Positions 45,075 through 55,372 of a stretch of DNA of 64,000 nt are shown piece after piece. Source of the DNA: Microcyclospora pomicola (lineage: Eukaryota > Ascomycota > Dothideomycetes > Capnodiales); the NCBI GenBank assembly GCA_002786065.1, contig NHNY01000027.1, positions 280,423-344,422 of the forward strand, written 5' to 3'. Each line of letters begins with the position of its first letter. The stretch's first letter is position 1. Both the position numbers and the translations under genes were made by a program. The notes beneath the pieces are model-generated. The model did no database searches. It saw only the letters and a list, made by a program, of their open reading frames with translations, and was not told the DNA's origin.

Positions 45075-46890
45075 ATGACTTCGTCCTGCAGCACATCCGA
45101 GAGGATAGAATGTGGGAATGCTGGCGACTTCCAGAGATACTATCAGTCCTTTGACGATCTGACGATACAGCACGAGTTTCGTAACATCGATGACCCAGAC
45201 GCTCTTGAAGCAGGACTGTCTGCTCTACAAAGCAGCTCAGCGGTCAACTATGTTGCAGACGTCGCTGAAGATACCGCATGGGCTGCCTTCGATCTGCCAG
45301 CAACCTCATTGATGAAGCTCGTCTACTCCACCCGGCCATCGGGGATGACTGCGCGATGGATCAACATCTTCCGTCCAGATCGCAGCAAGCACCTTCTCGA
45401 CTCGCTTGCCAAGCGGTACGATTTCTCACCAAGGCTGTTGGCCATGATGTGCTCCGATCCGAGACAGCCAGCATCTACATCGACCGATGCAGTAGAGTTG
45501 TCATCGTCGCGTGAAGCACACAAGCCTCACTCAACCAACACTCCACTGCCATATGATTCTGTTCTTCAACTGGAGCGGGGTCCAGATGAGCTGTCACAGC
45601 ATTCTTGGAGTTCAAGCCGTAGCTCTCTTGCTTACGGAAATATTTATCGCATGGCCAACGATCTATGGCATTACACGAGTGTCGACTTCGGCCGCAACTA
45701 CATTTGCATTGGCTACAACTCACTCTATGGCACAAAGTCTGCGATTCCCATGGACGATACTGCAGACACCATATTGCCGCAGGTCACGCGGGCCTGGACA
45801 TGGCTGGTTTTCTGTAACGACAGCACTGTGATATCCATCAACGAAGATCTCTTTCCATACGCTCAAGATTATTGGAGCGAGACGCAGCAGCTCATTTCCA
45901 TAGAGGTCCGACGAAACCTGTACACTGTCTTCCACTCGCTCTCTGCAGCCACTCCGAACCCGCTAGAAACACAGAATCCGATGACACTTCTTCCTATTCG
46001 CATGCGTCTTGGCAGCACACTCGAAGAAACGGTACATCGCGAGACCGATACACCCGGTCTACTTTTCTACTACTTGTTCGAGAACTGGCATAATAGTTAC
46101 ATGCTCATCGCGCGGCGTGAATCTCGCTACGGCGTCGAGCTGGCCAAACTGCGTGCCGAAATGTTCCGGGTACCTCAGCTCCATCATATCGATCGTCTAG
46201 ACAAGATCGGCAAGGAGCTTGGTGTGCTGCAGCGCCATTACCAAGCATACAATCGCATCATCGAGCGCTTACTCGAGCCTCGAATGGCGACAGCAGCTTC
46301 TCTAGAGAATTCAAGAATTGTCGGTGACGGCGCCAGTCGAACATCGTTGGACACTGTGCGGCCCACAGCGGTTATGACAGAACGGGAAAGCATGCTTGGT
46401 GTTTCAATCGGCTCGGCAGGAAGGGTCAGGTTCAAGCGGCTGAAAGACTTGATCGATCTCTATGCTTTGAGCGAAGTTCAGGAATATCTGAAGCAAAAGG
46501 ACTCTCTGGTTACTATGGTGGGTTACAATCTCGTTTTCGATAAGTGACCACTAGCTGACCAGACTGCAACAGAACTTCAACCTTATAGCCATCAAGGAGT
46601 CTCTTGACGTGGAGAAGCTGACTCGCATCACTCTGTTGATCACCAAGGCAACGTTCCTCTTCCTCCCGGTCTCACTCGTGATCGGCTACTTTAGCATCGA
46701 GCTCGTCGGTATAGACTATACCGTTGCGCAATTCTGGATCGCAGCCAATATCGTCCTAGTGGTCAGTTTCACTGCTCTGCTGGTATTTGGACTCTGGAGC
46801 GGTACCGTGCAGACTTTCGCCTGGTGGACGCCTTTCCGTGAGTGGCTTGTGGGGCTGAATGGTGGCAGGAAAACGACCGCAGAACAATAG
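45075..46890 (+). CDS. Fungal CorA-like membrane protein
   Basis: Two exons, 45075-46517 and 46573-46890, give 586 aa; the 55 bp phase-0 intron has a GTGGGT donor and CTGACC before CAACAG. The large N-terminal soluble region (to about 475) ends in a long helical stretch (KELGVLQRHYQAYNRIIE, FKRLKDLIDLYALSEVQEYL). The second exon encodes KLTRITLLITKATFLFLPVS and two transmembrane helices. This layout is that of fungal CorA-like Mg2+-transporter-related proteins. The GMN signature that follows the first helix in true CorA/Alr channels is absent: the place reads IGYFSIELVG. Transport is therefore uncertain. The frame above 45075 has no ATG. Confidence 0.75.
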
Positions 46891-47806
46891 GACCTGGAAG
46901 GAGTTGCATCGTACACAGTAGTTATGTGGAGCAACTAGCACGCTTGCGATACTGGTCTTACCATGTCCGTGGTTTGCTGAACTTACTGTGATGTGGTTCG
47001 AGCACATGCTCAAGTCATGTACGCAGATAGATCACTTGCCTCCAGTGCTCATATCTCAACGACACATGGTCCAACACAGACCTGTTCGATTATCGAGGTC
47101 CCGCTTGCTGGGTGAATATAGGATTTATCTAGGTATGTTGTGTCCCCAGGTAGCAGAGACTCATCTGCCAAACAGTCACATAGAGCCAACATCCCTCGTC
47201 AGGCTAATGGCTGCTGTATGATAGGGAAGGGCAGACACTTTTCGGACGCAATGTTCACCGGACGAGCAAGCCACGCCCGGATCCTGGAGGGTTTCATACG
47301 AAAACAAGGGCAATGGAACGACTCAACCAGGACAAGTGAGGAGAATTAGCGACACAAGTGGAATATGCATGGCCCGACGCCTACACATAGAGTACGTCAC
47401 CGACTTCGCTGTGAGATCTTGCAAAGCGCAGCTAGCACACCTCAGCTGAAAGCGCCACGGCCTACATCCTGGGGTGGACTGCAGGTCTTTACAGACCAAC
47501 ATTGGAGCATCTCTCTGTATTAGGACGCCGCTGAGTGCAAACCACTCCTGCGGATGTGTAGTGCTTCCTTCCGCAAATGCAGTCTACCTTGACACATTTT
47601 CGCTGCCTCGGTCTCGAAACGCAGCTGAGTCTCGCTGAGGGGCACATGGCTGATGTGGCGTTCAGATAGTTGGTAAGGCCTCACGAAGGATCAAGCAGTG
47701 TATCGTATATGTGCTTGTATGCCACATGATATACAATGTCGCCGATCAGCTTTCTCCAAGACACTAGGACTTTGTGACCACAAGTCATTCCCATATCGTC
47801 CCTACG
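46891..47806. other. Tandem intergenic region
   Basis: About 900 bp without a convincing gene. It should contain the promoter of the Ser/Thr-rich secreted protein. Confidence 0.45.
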
Positions 47807-49341
47807 ATGTATTCTCAGGGACTGTTCCTGGTAGGAAGCGCTTGCGCTGCAGCATTATTCCCCCTTGGCCCATGCCATTCCAGGTGTCACCTCAACCTCC
47901 ATCAGCCCGTATCCGCTGTCTACCTCTAGCAAGCCATCGTCCACGCATACAGGAACATCTTCGATCGGATCAACCCATAGCTCCACTACGAAAAAGCATT
48001 CAACGCACAAGGCCTCTTCTTCCACTAATTTCACTACGAAGAAGCATTCGTCTACGAAGAAAACATTCGACCACCAAAAAGCATTCGACCACCAAAAAGC
48101 ATTCGACCACCAAAAAGCATTCGACTTCCAAACTGCACTCTTCACAGGTCACATCGACCACTGTCCAGCCAACAAAGTATCAAACTCATGCCTCGTCCAC
48201 TTCAAAGCATTCCACTAGCGCAACATCGACCTCGAAACTCTCGACTCACAGCATCTCTTCCTCGAAAGGCACATTCTCATCATCCTTGACATCAACGTTA
48301 AGCAGCTCATCCACCAAGCCCGTGATCACCTCTCTCGTATCTTGTTCGTCTATCGCTACAGTAACCGAAGTCACGACAGTCACTGCCGGGCCGACCACCG
48401 TTACAACCACTTCCACCTACACAACTTTCATCAACGGCGACGACGGTCTGCCTCCCTGTGGAGTTTTTACGACCTATACCGACGCGTTTCTCGACTATAC
48501 TACAGTGGCAGGGACCTTTACCACAACGTACAGTAAGTCTGAGCCAATGAAGTATCTCCAAAGCTGTACTGACTGCCATTTCTTCTCAGCTACGACACCA
48601 GTCGTAACTCCGTCAGTGTACCCGACGGTCACAGTCCCTGCGCCTCTAGGATTCGTGCCAATCCGCAAAAGCTACCCAGACGCAGAGTATGATCCGAAGA
48701 AGAAACGAGGGCTGCCCCGAGCAGTAGCAGCTCGGGACCTATGCTCCCTCACCACCACCATCACGACCACCATCGGCATGGCATCGTCTACCACTACCAC
48801 TGCTACCGTCACAGACCCTACCTTATATGTCATCTTTCCGATTGAAGGTATCACGACGCGCTACGATCAGTGTTACTCCCTACCACCCGTTGTGGAGACG
48901 ACTCTCATTAGCACAATATACGCGTCGACAAAGGTCTCCACGAAGACAGCATCCGCAACAACCCTGCCAGCCACCACGCGGACCTACTATGCCACATGTG
49001 CCGAGACGAACTTCGCCGACGAGACGATTGCCGGCAGCGCCGCGGTTGGTCCCATCACCGGCATCAGCGGGTATACCAGCAACACCACCATCGAGCACCA
49101 ACAGATAGGATCCGCTTATGATTGTTGCGTCTATGCTACGGATAGCGGGAGTAGCGTCTGGTTTTTTAACTCGGCGGGCCCCACTTGTCAGTGGTACGTC
49201 GACATCCAGGATTCATCGCCGAGTGTATGTGGTCCGCAGAGTGCGAACAAGTATAGTCTTGTGATTGGCCAACCAGGCGCGACGCAGCTTGTGGTCGGGA
49301 ATGGTCTATGTGGCGAGGTGACGAGTGCGGAGAAATATTGA
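47807..49341 (+). CDS. Secreted Ser/Thr-rich protein, broken by two apparent +1 frameshifts
   Basis: The coding signal moves through all three frames. A signal peptide (MYSQGLFLVGSACAAALF) starts at 47807. After the C5 run at 47860-47864 it continues one frame on as LAHAIPGVTSTSISPYP with Ser/Thr/Lys/His repeats. After the A4 run at 48060-48063 it shifts again into KHSTTKK repeats and stays open to 49341. One base fewer in each run would give a single frame. A 57 bp intron (48533-48589, GTAAGT to TTCTCAG) is a multiple of three with no stop. The mature protein is Thr/Ser-rich, then Cys-containing (CGVFTTY, CSLTTT, YDCCVYA, CGPQSANKY), like fungal cell-wall glycoproteins. It may be a pseudogene or carry sequencing errors. 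Confidence 0.6.
48064..48124 (+). repeat. Tandem 18-bp repeat encoding TTKKHS
   Basis: About three and a half copies of an 18 bp unit (CATTCGACCACCAAAAAG) lie in tandem inside the Ser/Thr-rich gene, encoding KHSTTK. Degenerate copies of the same codon pattern lie just upstream in another frame (48000-48060), so the array has expanded across the frameshift point. Confidence 0.85.
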
Positions 49342-49858
49342 TGTAGCAGGTTGCTTACTCTAGCTAGAGGGCAGGGACTTGATGAAAGAATACCTTATGT
49401 AACGATGCACGATGAACGCTGCTTTTGATGAAGTTATTACTGCGTTTGTGATCACCGCCAAACCAGAATGTCGAGGTCTAGCACGTACGATGGAACTACA
49501 GAAGACACACCTGCAACATGTAAGCCTATGTCATGTACCCTTCCTACATGTATGTATCGATGAGGTACCATCGACATACCGGGAAATCTAAAAGCGGTAA
49601 TCCGCGAATAGCCTCCCCCTCTCGCCCGGGTTTCCATTCCATGGAGTGCCTGTACACTAACAGCATCATCCGACACAGCTCATCGAGGCGGGGTCTTGTA
49701 TCCCGTACAGTCCAACAATAACATCAGCATGATGAACGCATTCGTACGCGGCCACGGTAAGCTTGCAATTGGTATCAGATAGGTTCTTCTATCATCTCCT
49801 ACTTCTGTCTATCCTCCTCTCACACTGCGCAATCTCCACCCCTCCAGATATCCCCGCA
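49342..49858. other. Tandem intergenic region upstream of dihydroxyacetone kinase
   Basis: About 520 bp with no gene. The kinase frame is open upstream of 49859 for 32 codons (hydrophobic, starting at an ATG at 49763), but this part is CT-rich and most likely leader. Confidence 0.45.
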
Positions 49859-51694
49859 ATGAGCACCAAGCATTTCTTCCCCCACAGCGAAGGCGTCGTT
49901 GTGCTCGGACTCGAGAGTCTGGTCGCACGTAACAACCATCTAGCGCTCGACGCAGCGAACAAGGTCGTCTACTCCCGGACGCACCGCCCGTCGAAGGTCT
50001 CCGTCATCTCGGGAGGAGGCAGCGGTCATGAGCCGGCATGGAGCGGCTACGTGGGCGACGGCATGTTGGCCGCTGCAGTCAACGGCGAGGTCTTCGCCAG
50101 CCCCTCGACCAAGCAGGTCATGGCCGCCATCAGTCACGTCTCCTCGGACGCCGGCATCATCCTCTGCATCACCAACTATACCGGTGATAACCTTCATTTC
50201 GGACTCGCAAGGGAGAAGGCAGCGGGTATGGGGAAGAAAATTGCGATCCTGAGGATGACGGACGATGTGGCGCTGGGGAGAAAACAGACTGAAAATACAG
50301 GGCGGAGAGGGTTGGCGGCGAACATGTTCGTGCTCAAGCTGTGTGGCAGTGCGGCGGAGCTGGGATATGAGTTCGAGAAATGTATGGAGATCGGAACGTC
50401 CGTCAATGCCAATGCAGTGACGGTGGGGTCGTCGTTGGATCATTGCCATATTCCTGGTCGAGAACACCATCGATCCGTCCCGCAGGACGTCGTGGTGCTG
50501 GGTATGGGCATCCACAACGAGCCTGGTCTGCATGAAGTATCGCCTATACCTCCGGTCAGAGATCTGGTCGCGGATATGCTCAAATACTGCCTCAATCCCA
50601 ACGATAAGGATCGAGCCTTTGTAGAGTTTCAGCGCGAAGATGTGGTGTGCCTTCTCATCAACAATTTCGGCGGCATGTCGGATTTCGAGCTGGAGGCTTT
50701 GACTACAATTACCCGACAAGTGCTGGCGGAAGACTGGAAGATTACTCCCGAGCGGATTTATGCTCAATGCTTCGAGACTTCTCTGAATGCTCCAGGATGG
50801 TCGATTTCATTGCTTAATGTTTCGGGGATCGAGCGTGAGACTGGCACGCCTGTTCGCACACTACTACAGCTCCTGGATGCGGATACTAATGCCCCTGCGT
50901 GGCCTCGGAACGGCTATAAAGAAGCTTTACAGTCCGAACAAGGGACAAAAGAGGGCACCTCCAAGGCTAGAAAGGGCGCAGAACCGCAGGGACCGAGAGT
51001 GGATCCTGTGGTTGTGGAATCCGCCTTGAGAAATGCATGTGAGGCTGCAATCAAGGCCGAGCCCGACATCACCAGATGGGACATCGAAATGGGCGATGGC
51101 GATTGCGGTGAAGCGGTCGTTGGCATGTGTCAAGGCATCCTTCAGAAGCTGGACGCAGGTCTTTGTAGGAACGGCTACCTTTTCGACATCCTAGACGAAG
51201 TCGAGACTGCCGTCGAAGAGATTGGTGGCACGCTGGGAGCCATCATTGCCATCATCCTCGCCTCTTTCACCACGAATCTTCGTCTAGCGGGGCAGCGAAC
51301 GGAAGGAAGGGACTTCACGACCCAGACGGCAGGGCCTGCTGCAGATGGTGCGCTGAAGAATCTCATGAGCTACACGAGTGCAAGGGCGGGTGGAAGGACG
51401 GTAATGGATTCGCTGATCCCGTTTTGCGAAACACTTGAACGGGACGGCGATCTTGGTAAAGCCGTCTTGGCGGCAGAACGTGGTGCGAAGAGTACTTCGG
51501 GCATGAAAGCGAAGTTTGGGCGAGGTGAGATGCTGCTCACCCAGAAACATGCATGGATTCATACTGATGACATTGTGCCTTTAGCATCTTATGTCGGCGA
51601 GAAGCAAGGCGAAGCGATCGATGCTCCGCCTGATCCAGGGGCTATGGCTGCCGCGATATTCCTCAGAGGTCTACTCGATGGACTTGCCAAGTGA
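49859..51694 (+). CDS. DAK1: Dihydroxyacetone kinase
   Basis: An intronless gene of 611 aa. The N-terminal DhaK domain (about 10-345) holds SGGGSGHEPA (with a conserved His at about 57) and GMGIHNEPG, whose His (about 219) should bind dihydroxyacetone covalently as in bacterial DhaK. The C-terminal DhaL domain (about 405-605) has the Mg-ATP binding MGDGDCG and later TSARAGGRT. It phosphorylates dihydroxyacetone (and glyceraldehyde) with ATP, linking glycerol breakdown to glycolysis and protecting against toxic dihydroxyacetone. An in-frame ATG at 49763 would add a hydrophobic 32-residue leader, but fungal kinases start near MSTKHF, so 49859 is chosen. It lies tail-to-tail with an SDR gene, 118 bp apart. 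Confidence 0.95.
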   Translation: MSTKHFFPHSEGVVVLGLESLVARNNHLALDAANKVVYSRTHRPSKVSVISGGGSGHEPAWSGYVGDGMLAAAVNGEVFASPSTKQVMAAISHVSSDAGIILCITNYTGDNLHFGLAREKAAGMGKKIAILRMTDDVALGRKQTENTGRRGLAANMFVLKLCGSAAELGYEFEKCMEIGTSVNANAVTVGSSLDHCHIPGREHHRSVPQDVVVLGMGIHNEPGLHEVSPIPPVRDLVADMLKYCLNPNDKDRAFVEFQREDVVCLLINNFGGMSDFELEALTTITRQVLAEDWKITPERIYAQCFETSLNAPGWSISLLNVSGIERETGTPVRTLLQLLDADTNAPAWPRNGYKEALQSEQGTKEGTSKARKGAEPQGPRVDPVVVESALRNACEAAIKAEPDITRWDIEMGDGDCGEAVVGMCQGILQKLDAGLCRNGYLFDILDEVETAVEEIGGTLGAIIAIILASFTTNLRLAGQRTEGRDFTTQTAGPAADGALKNLMSYTSARAGGRTVMDSLIPFCETLERDGDLGKAVLAAERGAKSTSGMKAKFGRGEMLLTQKHAWIHTDDIVPLASYVGEKQGEAIDAPPDPGAMAAAIFLRGLLDGLAK

Positions 51695-51812
51695 CAGCTC
51701 GAAGCACTGGCTTCATCGCGAGGCGATCTTGTGCAGTACAGCGTTATGTACCATATGAGCTGATTGTGCAGCGACGTGTGATATCATGAAACAGCTCTCC
51801 ACGGTCAATCAC

Positions 51813-52730
51813 TCATACACAACGGCCTCCATCGATGGGAAGTTCCACACCAGTGATAAAGTCCGACTCGCGACCGCACAAGAACAAGCAACCGTTCGCC
51901 ACGTCCTTTGGAGTGCATCCTCGACCCAATGGAACGGTGGCCATAAATGTCTTCTCGTTCTCCGGTTTCCCAAGGAAGAGGTCGCTCCTGTACAATCCAC
52001 TGATCAGCATACGGGTAGTTCTTGATCTCGAATTCCATCAAATCAGCACTTACAACCCTGTTCCAAGCCCGACCACTGGGCAAATCGAATTGAAACGGAT
52101 CTTGTCCTTCGCATACTCGACGGCCAGGGCTTTGGTGGCATTGATGACTGCTGCCTTTGAGGCATTGTACCACACGAGGCCTGGCCGTGGTCGTATCCCC
52201 GCCGTCGATGCGATGTTCACGAATGAGCCGCCGTGGCCTTGCTTCTGCATGTATGGCACGATGACGGAGGTCGAATGGAAGATGCTTTTGACGTTGACGT
52301 TGAACACCTTGTCAAACTCGGCATCGGTGACTTCTTCGGTCGGCTAGAGAGACGCAACACCAGCATCGTCCATACATCAGCCGTTTTCTATTCTTCATCC
52401 TCGCACACCTCACTACCCCTCGAAAAATCAAAGTGTCAACGATACCTTATTCCGATACGTCGTGCCCGCATTGTTGATCACAAAATCCAGCCGGCCGAAC
52501 TTCTCGTCCGCGAACCGCAGCAGCTGCTCCCAGTCCGCCCGATTCGTCACATCGGCTTTCAGGAACTCGGCGTGCAGCTCGCGCGCCGTGGCCTGCCCGG
52601 CCTCCTCAGAGAAATCCGCAATGATCACCTGGCACCCTTGCTCGATAAAGGTGGCTACGATGCCCTTGCCGAAGCCGCCGGCGCCGCCGGTCACGATGGC
52701 CACGGTTTCTTTGAGGGAGAAGACGGCCAT
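51813..52730 (-). CDS. Short-chain dehydrogenase/reductase (classical SDR)
   Basis: Three exons, 52730-52446, 52343-52054 and 51999-51813, give 253 aa. The introns are 102 and 54 bp. The NAD(P) loop is TGGAGGFGKG (about 14-23), the NNAG motif is INNAGT (about 86), and the catalytic residues are the Ser in NIASTAG and the Tyr/Lys in YNASKAA. The C-terminus ends ITGVELPIDGGRCV, typical of 3-oxoacyl-ACP-reductase-like and alcohol/polyol SDRs of about 250 residues. The Asp after strand 2 (IIADFS) favours NAD over NADP. The substrate is unknown. Its neighbour is dihydroxyacetone kinase. A TATATAAG box lies about 100 bp upstream. Confidence 0.9.
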
Positions 52731-52828
52731 GATCAATTACTTGAATGTTTTGTTTTGACGAGTGCGATATTTTGCGTTCAAGGAGAAGAACATGAATCAA
52801 GGCGGAACGTTGTAATTGTGTCTTTTGT

Positions 52829-52836
52829 CTTATATA
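52829..52836 (-). promoter_or_regulatory. TATA box of the SDR gene
   Basis: TATATAAG on the minus strand, about 100 bp upstream of the SDR ATG at 52730, a good match in sequence and position for a fungal TATA box. Confidence 0.5.
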
Positions 52837-53389
52837 CACATAAATGTACCTGAATGGACAGTGAGAGAGCTCCTAAATGACCCCACTATCGGTAATACTG
52901 TCCATCAATGCGGGGGGAGGCCACGCGATGACGGACATAGCAGACGTCTCGATATCAATGCCACTTGACCGGGAGGATGAATGGTACATTGATGTTTTCG
53001 TATGCAGTACAGTCGCGTATGACACTTACAGCTGGTTTATAGGTATGGACTACGAAACTATCAATGCAGAGTTCAAACCCAGTTGTATGTGCAATACATC
53101 AGTTCGGCTTATGATTACACGCACCCGTGACCAACTGCAGCTCCATCTTTCGTCTCCGCCAACGTCATCGCCGTGCCTGATGGTCTGGTCCCTATCCAAG
53201 TTCTGGTGGTCAATGTCATGTGCACACTAGTTAACCACCTACCTCACCTTCAGCTCCACGTAAGATAAGAACCCATGTACAAGTACTACTCTAGGCGTCG
53301 ACTTCACCTCTCTAACACCACCAGCAAAGCACTTAAACCTTCTACAAAGTCTTCCCGATCCAACATCTAGATCACTTCATACGGCCATC
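52837..53389. other. Divergent intergenic region SDR / I78 inhibitor
   Basis: About 550 bp between the SDR TATA box and the inhibitor start. It holds the promoter of the I78 gene; no coding frame is convincing. Confidence 0.45.
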
Positions 53390-53866
53390 ATGCCTCTCGT
53401 CGTCCCCGGTCTGATGTCCACCAACGGCAGCGAGAATAAGACGTCGAAATGGATGAATCAGTTGGTTGGGAAGAAGGTATGTTTGACTTATCACCTTTCC
53501 CTTCGTCTTCATCTCAGCTTTTATGGTCCACAGCAATCTTCGCTTTTACTGACCATCCCGCTAGATCGGCGACTCGTCGAATGAAACGGTACGTCCAAGC
53601 GAGGTCGTAGAGAGACATGATGCAGCGGCGATCTAACGCGAGAGATGGCAGACGTTCGCGAAGATGGATCTGCCTAAGCAGCACCGCATCGTCGGTCCAG
53701 GCGATATGACGACGGCGGATCATGTGCCGGAGAGGTGAGTCTGCGGTGTCTTTTCCAGGTTTGCTTGATAGGGAGGGGGTTGAGTGCTGACGATTGTTGG
53801 GTGGCGGGTAGACTGAACATTCACACGGCGGAGGACGGGACGGTCACCAAGGTCAATCATGGCTGA
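53390..53866 (+). CDS. Peptidase inhibitor I78-family protein
   Basis: Four short exons, 53390-53476, 53565-53588, 53652-53734 and 53812-53866, give 82 aa. Exon 2 is a 24 nt micro-exon encoding IGDSSNET. The protein reads VPGLMS near the N-terminus, WMNQLVGKK, then HRIVGPGDMTTADHVPERLN and DGTVTKVNHG at the end. This is the arrangement of the fungal I78 elastase-inhibitor family (AFUEI/AFLEI type), where the loop before PERLNI contacts the protease. No signal peptide is present, so it is probably cytosolic like several homologues. All three introns have consensus donors (GTATGT, GTACGT, GTGAGT) and TAG or CAG acceptors. Confidence 0.88.
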
Positions 53867-55165
53867 GGGAGCGATTGTGCTGGGGACGGAGGCTACAGCT
53901 ATCAGTCGGATGGGGTGGTCTTGTCGAGTCGGAAGCTGCATGTCCAGAGACTTGTAACGTGTAGGTATACAGTTCCCTCCCAAGCCGTTTTGCCATGCCA
54001 TTTCACAGAGTACTGCAATCCACTGAAAAACACCGGGTATGAACTACGTCCGCAATCACCGGAGAGCATGAGCTACAGCCCCGAGATTGTCTTGACAGGC
54101 TCGCATCGTGGTACAGCCAGTGCCAGGTTCCACGAAGGCGAAGACGTCGCGCACTGAGACCGTCCTACCAAGCTGTCTTCGAAGAGTCCTGACAGTCCAG
54201 CGACGCTAACATTGCCTGACTCCATGCTACACGAGCACAGTATCATCTTCAAGCCTGTTGACGTGGCGCTTGGAACATAGCCGTCTTCCAATACACCGCT
54301 CGCCGTGGACAAGGAAAGATGCAGAGCCGTGAAAAACGTAGCAGGTCACGACGGCACGGACATCTCAACGAATATTTTCTCACCTTCTCATTGTTGACTT
54401 TCTGATGATTGTTGCAGCCACGTCGGCATATGCAGAGCAGCAGCCTCCCGCTGTCATGAATCCCGCTCCCGAGAGAGGCTGCGGGTAGCAAACATCCAGC
54501 GATTGTTCCACGGTTTCCAGAAGGCCGTGTATGCAGGTACGCGCTGGTGAGATGTACGTCCCCGTGGGTACCATATTCGCTCCAGACAAGTCTTGACACG
54601 CATGTCATACCTCCACTGCAATCTCGCCTATCTTTTTCCACCAGGTTGACGACACCTTCACGCCGTATGGGAACAACTGGTTGAACTTACCGCCTGGCGA
54701 ACGGACGCGGTGCATACACACCTACCCGACGGATTGATGCCTCGACAGCGGGCAGTCGTTTTCCTTTGTCTATGCTCGCGGAGAAGTGTTGCACAGATGT
54801 CAAGGCATCTCAGCAAAGTCTCAGAGCACAGAGGCTGAGCATGATGGCGGTGAAAGGGTGGATGGGTTTGGGGCGGTCTTGAGGAAGGCGTATATATACA
54901 TCGATCATCGCGACTGGTGACAGCTTGACAGATCAGCAGCACCGACACCCGAATCACGAACTCACTGAAGCAACCGTTCTCTTGAGCTTGAGCACTCAGC
55001 AACCAGCAAAGGTCAGTGGCATCAGTACCAACTTAGTTTTGCTCAGGAGACTCATGCCTGTCGAGACAGGAGTAAGCGAAGCACATCCAGAGAACCTGTG
55101 GAGAAGACAGTCAACGTACCAAGTTCCGTTTGACCGCCACAACACACGAATCTTCATCATCCAAT
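53867..55165. other. Intergenic region with a possible gene relic
   Basis: About 1.3 kb. At about 54600-54720 a plus-strand stretch reads like protein (FFHQVDDTFTPYGNNWLNLP then PGE) and resembles the C-terminal part of glycoside hydrolase family 2 enzymes, but it is framed by stops. A TATATATA stretch lies near 54890-54900. No intact gene is seen before the small gene at 55166. Confidence 0.35.
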
Positions 55166-55372
55166 ATGTGTCGTTTCTACGCCCACACTCACACCTGCGG
55201 GCATACCAAGACGGTTTTGTCAGAGTACTGCAAATCCGGGGCTCTTATCCAGCGTCCCTGTGGGCAGAACAAGCTTTCTGCTTCTGTCCGCGTCGAGAAT
55301 CGCTGTCCATCATGTGACACTGAGCCTGAACCCACGAAGAAGAGTGGCGGGAAGAAATCCGGGCGTCATTGA
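55166..55372 (+). CDS. Small Cys/His-rich protein
   Basis: A 68-residue open frame. It reads MCRFYAHTHTCGHTKTVLSE, then YCKSGALIQRPCGQ, then RCPSCDTEP, and ends in a basic GGKKSGRH. The spacing of Cys and His (C, CGH, C, C, CPSC) suggests a small zinc-binding fold. Short proteins of the form M-C-x-F-x-A-H-T-H-x-C-G-H occur widely in filamentous fungi; I know of no assigned function. The ATG at 55166 begins the conserved motif, which supports this start. No signal peptide is present. It is easily missed because of its size. Confidence 0.6.
   Translation: MCRFYAHTHTCGHTKTVLSEYCKSGALIQRPCGQNKLSASVRVENRCPSCDTEPEPTKKSGGKKSGRH

Noticed and set aside
49763-49858. Signal peptide on the dihydroxyacetone kinase
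   Set aside because: The added residues are hydrophobic but lie in a CT-rich leader, and the enzyme family is cytosolic, starting near MSTKHF.
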